A stretch of DNA of 11,968 nt from an uncultured Bacteroidota bacterium. GTDB taxonomy: Bacteria; Bacteroidota; Bacteroidia; Chitinophagales; Chitinophagaceae. The notes below the pieces were generated by a model that did no database searches, had not been told where the DNA came from, and saw only the letters and a list, made by a program, of their open reading frames with translations. Shown here one piece after another: positions 5,706 through 11,968 of the stretch (position 1 is the first letter of the stretch; every line of letters begins with the position of its first letter). The translations under genes were made by a program, and so were the position numbers. The DNA is taken from positions 1 to 11,968 of the forward strand of contig CAMLEX010000069.1 of assembly GCA_946479055.1 (NCBI GenBank), in the 5' to 3' direction.

Positions 5706-7034
5706 ATGAAGAAGAACAGATTCGCGGTTGCCTGTCTGCTATTAGTTTCTTTCACCTTTTATTCTGTAAATACGAATGCCCAAAACGGAGATAGCTTACT
5801 GCGGGATGCTACTTTGCAAAATATCATTCAATATGCATTGAAGAACCAACCCTTGGTTCAGCAATCTGTGATTGACGAAAAGATAACAGAACTGCAAATC
5901 AAATCAAAATTAGCAGATTGGTATCCGCAGGTAAATTTCAATTATATCTACCAGCATAATTTCCAGGTGCAAACCAGTATTATCGGTGGCAACCCGGTTA
6001 AACTGGGTGTTGATAATACTTCTGCATTACAGTTTACAGCTTCACAGTCTATATTTAATCGCGATGTTTTATTAGCCAAGAGGACAAAAGGAGATGTTCG
6101 CCTGCAAGTAAAACAACAAACTGAAAATACAAAAATTGAGGTGGTCGCAAATGTTTCAAAAGCATTTTATGATGTATTGGCTACTGAACAACAAATAAAA
6201 GTTGTAAATGAAAATATAGTCAGGTTAGAAAGAAGTTTAAAAGATGCACGTGCACAATATGATGCCGGGGTTGTAGACAAAACAGATTATAAAAGGGCTA
6301 CCATTGCGTTAAACAATGCAAAAGCATCAAAGAAAAGCAATGAAGAAGCTTTGAAAGCAAAGACAGAATACCTGAAGGCATTGATGAACTACCCGGAAAC
6401 TGCCGCAATTGCGATTATATATGATAGTGCATCACTGGAAAATGAGTTAGCAGTAGATACCTTGCAGGCTGTTGATTATGCTAAGCGAATCGAATACCAG
6501 CAATTACATACACAAAGAAAGTTGCTGAAGGCGAATGTAAAATATAATAAATGGGATTTCTTTCCTTCTGTATCAGCCAACGGCGCATACAATCTTAATT
6601 ATTTAAATAATGATTTTGGAAAATTATATAATCAATCCTTTCCTAATTCATATGCGGGGTTAACGCTGGCCTTTCCTATTTTTCAGGGAGGAAAAAGAAA
6701 ATATAATATCAGGCAAGCTGAATGGCAATTAAAAAGAACCGACCTGGATATTATAAGCCTGAAGAATTCTGTGAACACAGAATATATTACCGCAATGGCA
6801 GATTATAAATCTAGTCTTTCTAATTACCAGGCTGTAAAAGAAAATGTATTGCTGGCACAAGAAGTATATGATGTAATAAATCTCCAATATCGTTCCGGCA
6901 TTAAAACTTACCTGGAAGTGGTGAATGCAGAAACAGATCTGCGTACTTCGCAGATAAATTATTTTAATGCCTTATACCAGGTTTTGAGCAGCAAGATCGA
7001 TTTGCTGAAAAGTTTGGGAGAGATTCGTTACTAA
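5706..7034 (+). CDS. TolC-family outer membrane efflux channel
   Basis: Outer-membrane and periplasmic channel of a tripartite RND pump; trimers form a beta-barrel plus a long alpha-helical tunnel that docks with the adaptor. The 442-residue protein has a signal peptide (MKKNR, hydrophobic core, cut near NTNA-QNG at about 26). It shows the two-fold internal repeat of the outer membrane efflux protein family: first half about 35-230 (TLQNIIQYALKNQPLVQQ, long helix VANVSKAFYDVLATEQQIKVVNENIVRLERSLKDARAQYDAGVVDKTDYKRA), second half about 255-440 (EYQQLHTQRKLLKANVKY, and the matching NLQYRSGIKTYLEVVNAETDLRTSQINYFNALYQVL). It is the first gene of the operon, 53 bases before the adaptor gene. Family is sure; substrate cannot be read from sequence. 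Confidence 0.94.
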   Translation: MKKNRFAVACLLLVSFTFYSVNTNAQNGDSLLRDATLQNIIQYALKNQPLVQQSVIDEKITELQIKSKLADWYPQVNFNYIYQHNFQVQTSIIGGNPVKLGVDNTSALQFTASQSIFNRDVLLAKRTKGDVRLQVKQQTENTKIEVVANVSKAFYDVLATEQQIKVVNENIVRLERSLKDARAQYDAGVVDKTDYKRATIALNNAKASKKSNEEALKAKTEYLKALMNYPETAAIAIIYDSASLENELAVDTLQAVDYAKRIEYQQLHTQRKLLKANVKYNKWDFFPSVSANGAYNLNYLNNDFGKLYNQSFPNSYAGLTLAFPIFQGGKRKYNIRQAEWQLKRTDLDIISLKNSVNTEYITAMADYKSSLSNYQAVKENVLLAQEVYDVINLQYRSGIKTYLEVVNAETDLRTSQINYFNALYQVLSSKIDLLKSLGEIRY

Positions 7035-7087
7035 AAGTTTATTAGCAGGAAAACTTAAGTTTAAAAGATTTACAAAGAGTAAAGAAT

Positions 7088-8221
7088 ATGAGATTCAAAT
7101 CAATCAAAACCAATTTTGTTATTGCTGCCGCTATTTTTTTATCGGCTTGTGGTGGTAAGCAACAACAGCAGCAAGGCCCACCACCGGCTGTACCCGTTAC
7201 CGTGGAAGAGGCAGCCGGTACTGAAGCTGCTTATTATGATGAATACCCCGGAACGGTTGTAGCACTCAATCAAACTGAATTAAGGGCACAGGTAACCGGA
7301 TATGTAACCGGTATTTATTTTAAGGATGGCGATAAAGTTAAAAAAGGACAGCGATTATATTCTATAGATCAGCAACTATACAATGCCAATTATCAGCAAT
7401 CGCTGGCTGCTTTGAAAGTACAGGAAACCAATTTACTGAAAGCTCAGAAGGATGCCGATCGTTATCATGAATTGGATAAAAAAGACGCCATTGCCAAGCA
7501 GCAGGTAGATTACGCAGATGCCGCGTTGGAGGCTGCCAGGAAACAGGTAGATGCGGCTAAAGCAAATGTAAATGCCGTAAGAGCCAATGTAAATTTTGCC
7601 ACTATTATAGCGCCTTTCAGCGGAACGATAGGTATATCGCAGGTAAGAACAGGAACATCTGTCGTGGCCGGACAAACCATCTTAAATACAGTTTCAACAG
7701 ATAACCCGATAGCGGTTGATTTTGTGGTTGACCAAAAGGAAGTGTACCGGTTTTCACAATTTCAGCAGCAGCGTAAGAAAGTAAATGATTCCACTTTTTC
7801 AATTGCATTTGGGGCAGATTTGTATCCTTTGTATGGTAGCATCAGTTTAATTGACCGTGCCGTTGATCCGCAAACAGGAACTATTAAAACAAGATTGGTT
7901 TTTCCGAATGATAAAAACATGCTGAAAGCAGGGATGAGTACAACGGTAAGAGTATTGAACAGCAGCAAAGAAAAATCGGTGACCATTCCTTATAAAGCTG
8001 TTACAGAACAGTTGGGAGAATTTTTTGTGTATGTGGTGGGAGATAGTAATAAAGTATCACAAAAGAAAATAACAGTAGGTAAACAGTTAGGTTCAAATGT
8101 AATTGTAAAAGATGGTTTGAAAGAAGGAGAGAAAGTAGTGGTGCAGGGGGTGCAGAATTTGAGAGAAGGTGCAGTAATTACCACGGCGCCGCCACAACAG
8201 ACAGGTGCAGCAAAAAAATGA
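7088..8221 (+). CDS. RND efflux periplasmic adaptor lipoprotein (AcrA/MexA family)
   Basis: Membrane fusion protein that bridges the inner-membrane pump and the TolC-like channel. The 377-residue protein begins with a lipoprotein signal ending in the lipobox L-S-A-C21, so it is lipid-anchored after Lgt acts; G22-G23-K24 after the cysteine lacks the acidic surface-export signal known in Bacteroidota, which fits a periplasmic location. A Q/P-rich linker (24-33) precedes the domains: the lipoyl half-motif at about 52-95 (YPGTVVALNQTELRAQVTGYV and GDKVKKGQRLYSID), the alpha-hairpin at about 97-168, the second lipoyl half (ATIIAPFSGTIGISQVRTGTSV), the beta-barrel (DNPIAVDFVVDQKEV to about 290) and the membrane-proximal domain to about 365. 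It is second in the operon, with the pump gene 157 bases downstream. Firm family call. Confidence 0.95.
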   Translation: MRFKSIKTNFVIAAAIFLSACGGKQQQQQGPPPAVPVTVEEAAGTEAAYYDEYPGTVVALNQTELRAQVTGYVTGIYFKDGDKVKKGQRLYSIDQQLYNANYQQSLAALKVQETNLLKAQKDADRYHELDKKDAIAKQQVDYADAALEAARKQVDAAKANVNAVRANVNFATIIAPFSGTIGISQVRTGTSVVAGQTILNTVSTDNPIAVDFVVDQKEVYRFSQFQQQRKKVNDSTFSIAFGADLYPLYGSISLIDRAVDPQTGTIKTRLVFPNDKNMLKAGMSTTVRVLNSSKEKSVTIPYKAVTEQLGEFFVYVVGDSNKVSQKKITVGKQLGSNVIVKDGLKEGEKVVVQGVQNLREGAVITTAPPQQTGAAKK

Positions 8222-8378
8222 ATCATCAAATGCTGATACGCGAACAGAAACCTGAAGTGTGCGACGCAACGAAGATGATAGTAGTGCCATCGCTGGTAAC
8301 AAAAAATAAAAACTAATAATCAGATAAGTGTTGATTATGTGAAGGTAATTCACCATTCACCACTCACGATTCACCAAC
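8222..8378 (+). other. Adaptor-pump spacer within the efflux operon
   Basis: A 157-base spacer, unusually long for genes whose products work in fixed ratio. It has no terminator hairpin and no exact promoter element. A GC-richer stretch at about 8250-8300, including the small inverted repeat TGCGACGCA, reads unlike the AT-rich surroundings and could be a dispersed intergenic element. The last 28 bases are the heptamer repeat listed separately. Confidence 0.4.
8348..8375 (+). repeat. Heptanucleotide tandem repeat upstream of the RND pump gene
   Basis: Four consecutive 7-base units: ATTCACC, ATTCACC, ACTCACG, ATTCACC; three are identical and one differs at two positions. The array ends three bases before the ATG at 8379, thus occupying the place where a ribosome would bind. 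It resembles short tandemly repeated repetitive sequences with 7-base periods known from other bacteria. Whether copy number varies cannot be told from one sequence. Confidence 0.8.
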
Positions 8379-11300
8379 ATGATAGCAGAAACTTTTATAA
8401 AAAGACCGGTTACAGCCATTGTGATTTCAATTGTGCTGGTATTGGTAGGTATTATTTCTCTTATTAATCTTCCTGTTGCACAGTACCCGGAAATTTCTCC
8501 ACCCACGGTTTCCATAGCAGGAAACTTTACCGGTGCTGATGCACAAACTGTAGAGCAAACAACAACAACTGCGATAGAAACGCAGGTGAATGGTACTCCG
8601 GGCATGACTTACATGAGTAGCAACAGCACCAGTAGCGGGCAAAGCAGTATTACGGTAAATTTTGAAGTAGGTACAGATATCAATATCGCAACACTTGATG
8701 TGCAGAACAGGGTAAGTGTGGCTGAGCCTACATTACCTGATGCAGTAAAACGGTTAGGGCTTACCGTTCGTAAACGTAACCCGAGTATCATGATGGCTTT
8801 GGCGTTTTATTCTCCCAATGGTACGCATGATGCAACCTTCATTGGAAATTATGTAAACCTTTATGTAAAAGATGCATTGCTGCGGGTGAAAGGAGTGGGA
8901 GATATATTTTCCCGTGCAGATGATTTCAGTATGCGTGTCTGGTACAATCCTGAAAAATTAGCTGCATTGAGTATTACTCCCGCGGAAGTAAATGCTGCAT
9001 TGCAGGAACAGAACCTGCAAACGGCCGCCGGTACAATCGGAGGAAATCCACAACCAGGAGTACAAACTTTTGAATATAGTATACTTACCAATAGCCGAAT
9101 CAATACAAAAGAACAGTTTGAAAATATTATAGTTCGTACCAGGCCGGCTGATGGTAGTGTAGTATATCTGAAAGATGTTGCAAGAATAGAACTGGGAAAA
9201 TTTGATTATACATCAAATGCATTTGTAAATGGTAAACCGGCTGCTTTTGTTTTGATTTACCAGGCACCGGGTGCTAATGCCTTGGATACTTATGAAGGAA
9301 TTAATAATGCCCTGGAAAATATGCGAAAGAATTTTCCTAAGGATGTTGATTATTTGGTTCCGCTTGAAACAGCAACGGTGGTGGAAGTATCTATTAACGA
9401 AGTGGTGTATACGTTGATAGAAGCCCTGATACTTGTTGTATTGGTAGTATTTTTATTTCTGCAGAACTGGCGGGCTACATTGATTCCTATATTAGCTATT
9501 CCAGTTTCGCTGATCGGTACATTTATTTTATTTGGCCCATTAGGTTTTACTATTAATACATTGACACTTTTTGCCTTTGTATTAGCAATTGGTATAGTGG
9601 TGGATGATGCGATTGTAGTAGTTGAAGCTGTGCAACACAATATTGATTATGAAAAGATGTCGCCGAAAGAAGCCACCATTAAAGCGATGAAAGAAATATC
9701 GGCCCCTGTAATTGCTATTGCCTTGATTTTAGCAGCGGTATTTGTACCTGTTGGATTCATCCCGGGTATTGTAGGACGGCTGTACCAACAGTTTGCAATC
9801 ACTATCGCGGTATCTGTTATCATTTCGGCTTTTGTTGCCTTATCTCTTACACCGGCATTATGTACCCTTCTGCTGAAACCGTCAAAAGGTGAAAATGAAA
9901 AAAAGAATTTACTGGAAAAATTCTTTGCAAGGTTTAATAATGGATTCAATCGTTTAACGAATGGATATACAAAAGGCGTTGGAGGTTGGATAAGAAAAAC
10001 ACCTTATGTATTGATAATGCTTGTCGTTCTTTTTGTGGGACTGTTTTTCTTATTTAAAAATAAACCCACCGGCTTTATTCCAACGGAAGATGAAGGCCGC
10101 ATGTATGTGACCTATGAAATGCCGGAAGCAACTTCTACCACCCGTAGTATTGCTATGTTGAAAGAAATAATGGAACGGGTTCGAAAAATACCTGAGATCA
10201 ACGTAGTAGGAGGTTTAGCCGGATTAAATATTGTAAGCTTTTCAAACAAAGCGAATGTGGGAACTATGTTCGTTAGTTTAAAACCATGGGATGACCGTAA
10301 AGGAAAGGAACATCATGTGCAAGCTGTGATTGCCAAAATAAGGGCTGCAACAGCAGAGATAAAAGAAGCCAGGGTAATGCCGATTGCACCACCGGCTATT
10401 CCAGGTTTGGGTGCTACATCGGGTTTTACTTTTGAATTACAACAAACAGGAACAACTGATAATATTCAACAGTTTGAAGCCGTAACCCGTGACTTCCTGG
10501 GAAAACTTAATCAGCGGCCGGAAATAGGTATGGCCTACACTTTTTTCAACGCTAAAACACCAAGTTACCAGGTAGATGTCGATAAAGAACAGGCAAAAAA
10601 ATTAGGTGTGTTGGTATCTGATGTATACAGCACTCTTTCCAATTTTTTAGGAAGCAGCTATGTAAATGATTTTAATCTATACGGCAGAAATTTCAGGGTG
10701 ATGTCGCAGGCTGACAGTTCATTCCGCAGTTCGCTGGCAAATATTGAAAAATATTATGTTCGCAACAGCCAGGGAAATATGGTTCCATTAGGTTCTTTGA
10801 TAACAAGCAGAGTGATAGAATCGCCTGCTGTTATTTCGCATTATAATGTGTATCGGTCCGTTGAAATTAATGGCTCACCTAAACCAGGATTCAGTAGTGG
10901 CCAGGCTATAGAAGCACTGAAAGAAGTGGCAAAAACATTACCTGCTGGATATGGATACGAATTTTCAGGCATGAGCCGTGAGGAAATAAGAGCAGGCAAC
11001 CAGCAATCTCTTGTATTCATTATCTCAGTGGTATTTGTATTCTTGTTCTTAGCCGCTTTATACGAAAGCTGGTCGGTACCATTCTCTGTATTATTTGCCG
11101 TGCCAATTGGTGCATTTGGTTCCATATTGACATTGACGTTTATTCCAAGCCTGAATAATAATATTTATGCACAGATAGGATTGATAACCCTGATAGGGTT
11201 GGCTGCTAAAAATGCGATCCTGATCGTAGAGTTTGCAAAGGAAAGAGTAGATAAAGGCATTGATGTTGTACATGCCACTTTGCAAGCCGTGCGGTTACGT

Positions 11301-11573
11301 TTACGTCCTATTGTAATGACTTCACTGGCCTTTATTCTTGGCGTATTACCTCTGGCATTTGCAAGCGGTGCGGCTGCAGAAAGCCGTAAAACTATTGGCT
11401 GGACCGTGTTTGGTGGGATGATATCCGCCACAACGCTGGCTATCTTTGTGGTACCGGTGTTGTTTGTATTGATCACAAAATTATCCTACGGTAAAAAGTT
11501 GAAACGATTAGCAGAAGATCATAAAAAAGAGGAGGATACCGATAAACGGATAATAGATCAAAGACTGGGATAA
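8379..11573 (+). CDS. RND-family multidrug efflux pump, HAE1 type (AcrB/MexB-like)
   Basis: Inner-membrane proton-drug antiporter, trimeric, taking hydrophobic and amphipathic compounds from the periplasm and outer leaflet and passing them to the TolC-like channel. At 1064 residues it has the normal family length. Seen: the standard start MIAETFIKRPVTA with TM1; the porter domain with PPTVSIAG, TTTTAIETQVNGTPGM and the GGNPQPG loop; TM2-TM6 at about 340-500 with the proton-relay pair D409-D410 in GIVVDDAIVVVE; the second-half porter with GLNIVSFSNKANVGTMFV and PPAIPGLGATSGFTFELQ; and TM8-TM12 with the relay lysine K944 in GLAAKNAILIVEFAKER. The C-terminus is charged and cytoplasmic. It is the last gene of the operon and is followed by a perfect-stem terminator. 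Intact; no frameshift or missing relay residue seen. Confidence 0.97.
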   Translation: MIAETFIKRPVTAIVISIVLVLVGIISLINLPVAQYPEISPPTVSIAGNFTGADAQTVEQTTTTAIETQVNGTPGMTYMSSNSTSSGQSSITVNFEVGTDINIATLDVQNRVSVAEPTLPDAVKRLGLTVRKRNPSIMMALAFYSPNGTHDATFIGNYVNLYVKDALLRVKGVGDIFSRADDFSMRVWYNPEKLAALSITPAEVNAALQEQNLQTAAGTIGGNPQPGVQTFEYSILTNSRINTKEQFENIIVRTRPADGSVVYLKDVARIELGKFDYTSNAFVNGKPAAFVLIYQAPGANALDTYEGINNALENMRKNFPKDVDYLVPLETATVVEVSINEVVYTLIEALILVVLVVFLFLQNWRATLIPILAIPVSLIGTFILFGPLGFTINTLTLFAFVLAIGIVVDDAIVVVEAVQHNIDYEKMSPKEATIKAMKEISAPVIAIALILAAVFVPVGFIPGIVGRLYQQFAITIAVSVIISAFVALSLTPALCTLLLKPSKGENEKKNLLEKFFARFNNGFNRLTNGYTKGVGGWIRKTPYVLIMLVVLFVGLFFLFKNKPTGFIPTEDEGRMYVTYEMPEATSTTRSIAMLKEIMERVRKIPEINVVGGLAGLNIVSFSNKANVGTMFVSLKPWDDRKGKEHHVQAVIAKIRAATAEIKEARVMPIAPPAIPGLGATSGFTFELQQTGTTDNIQQFEAVTRDFLGKLNQRPEIGMAYTFFNAKTPSYQVDVDKEQAKKLGVLVSDVYSTLSNFLGSSYVNDFNLYGRNFRVMSQADSSFRSSLANIEKYYVRNSQGNMVPLGSLITSRVIESPAVISHYNVYRSVEINGSPKPGFSSGQAIEALKEVAKTLPAGYGYEFSGMSREEIRAGNQQSLVFIISVVFVFLFLAALYESWSVPFSVLFAVPIGAFGSILTLTFIPSLNNNIYAQIGLITLIGLAAKNAILIVEFAKERVDKGIDVVHATLQAVRLRLRPIVMTSLAFILGVLPLAFASGAAAESRKTIGWTVFGGMISATTLAIFVVPVLFVLITKLSYGKKLKRLAEDHKKEEDTDKRIIDQRLG

Positions 11574-11593
11574 ACCCTGTTACTTTTAAATAT

Positions 11594-11631
11594 AAAGATT
11601 ACCAGTTCTTATAGGGTTGGTAATCTTTTTT
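11594..11631 (+). terminator. Rho-independent terminator of the RND efflux operon
   Basis: A perfect 11-pair stem, AAAGATTACCA with TGGTAATCTTT, around a 13-base loop, followed by TTT within a seven-T run. It starts 21 bases after the pump stop codon. Confidence 0.85.
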
Positions 11632-11668
11632 AGTTATTGACAAAGGATATACATTTTGCAAATAGCTG

Positions 11669-11701
11669 TTTGGCATTTTGACTAAATAAACTTTCTTTTG
11701 C
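11669..11701 (+). promoter_or_regulatory. Candidate trxB promoter
   Basis: TTTG at 11669-11672 is followed after 20 bases by TTCTTTTG (11693-11700) and then C, one mismatch from the TAnnTTTG -7 consensus with correct spacing. Transcription would start near 11707, about 28 bases before the ATG at 11735. The terminator just upstream means trxB needs its own promoter. Confidence 0.4.
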
Positions 11702-11719
11702 AATTATTGTTTTTAATAG

Positions 11720-11968
<249 letters not shown>

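Noticed and set aside
8357..11476. Many minus-strand open frames of 60-103 codons within the RND pump gene
   Set aside because: They are antisense shadows of a strongly conserved coding sequence, with no recognisable domain, promoter or start context of their own.
11637..11658. TTGACA followed by TATACATTTTG as a promoter for trxB
   Set aside because: The spacing of about 10 bases is far too short for either the E. coli or the Bacteroidota promoter type; the TTTG-n20-TTCTTTTG pair fits better.

Overview
The window looks like an ordinary chromosomal segment of a Bacteroidota bacterium, most likely of the order Chitinophagales. The evidence is low-to-moderate GC, AT-rich A-tract start regions without clear Shine-Dalgarno sequences, promoter -7 elements of the Bacteroidota type (TAnnTTTG), a short RpoD without region 1.1, and an Lgt with the long form seen in this phylum. 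The placement below phylum level is inference from protein style, not from a search.

Layout, left to right. (1) 20-1735: a secreted NTF2-like protein on + and a secreted protein with two Ig-like/PIG-type repeats on -, converging with directly abutting stop codons. (2) 1827-2971: a small heat shock protein (-) with its own terminator, divergent from a bacilliredoxin-family protein (+). The shared 217-base spacer carries three TGACATA sites. (3) 2988-4249: a terminator, then lgt, whose true start is probably the ATG at 3086. (4) 4418-5511: rpoD, with a good promoter element and a structured 3' region ending in a strong terminator. (5) 5706-11631: a complete tripartite RND efflux operon in the order TolC-like outer membrane channel, lipoprotein periplasmic adaptor, HAE1-type inner membrane pump, closed by a perfect-stem terminator. 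(6) 11735-end: the first 78 codons of thioredoxin reductase (trxB), cut by the window edge.

Functional links. Lgt would lipidate the cysteine (residue 21) of the efflux adaptor. Bacilliredoxin and thioredoxin reductase both belong to thiol-disulfide homeostasis, and the bacilliredoxin sits divergent from a stress chaperone. No local regulator of the efflux operon is visible.

I found no CRISPR array, transposase, prophage gene, tRNA or rRNA, and nothing that amounts to a new multi-gene system. The signals most worth a second look are non-coding: the TGACATA triplet between hsp20 and the bacilliredoxin gene, a four-unit heptanucleotide repeat ending three bases before the RND pump start codon, the series of three hairpins after rpoD, and a leader-like stretch with a short signal-peptide-like ORF antisense to the end of hsp20.
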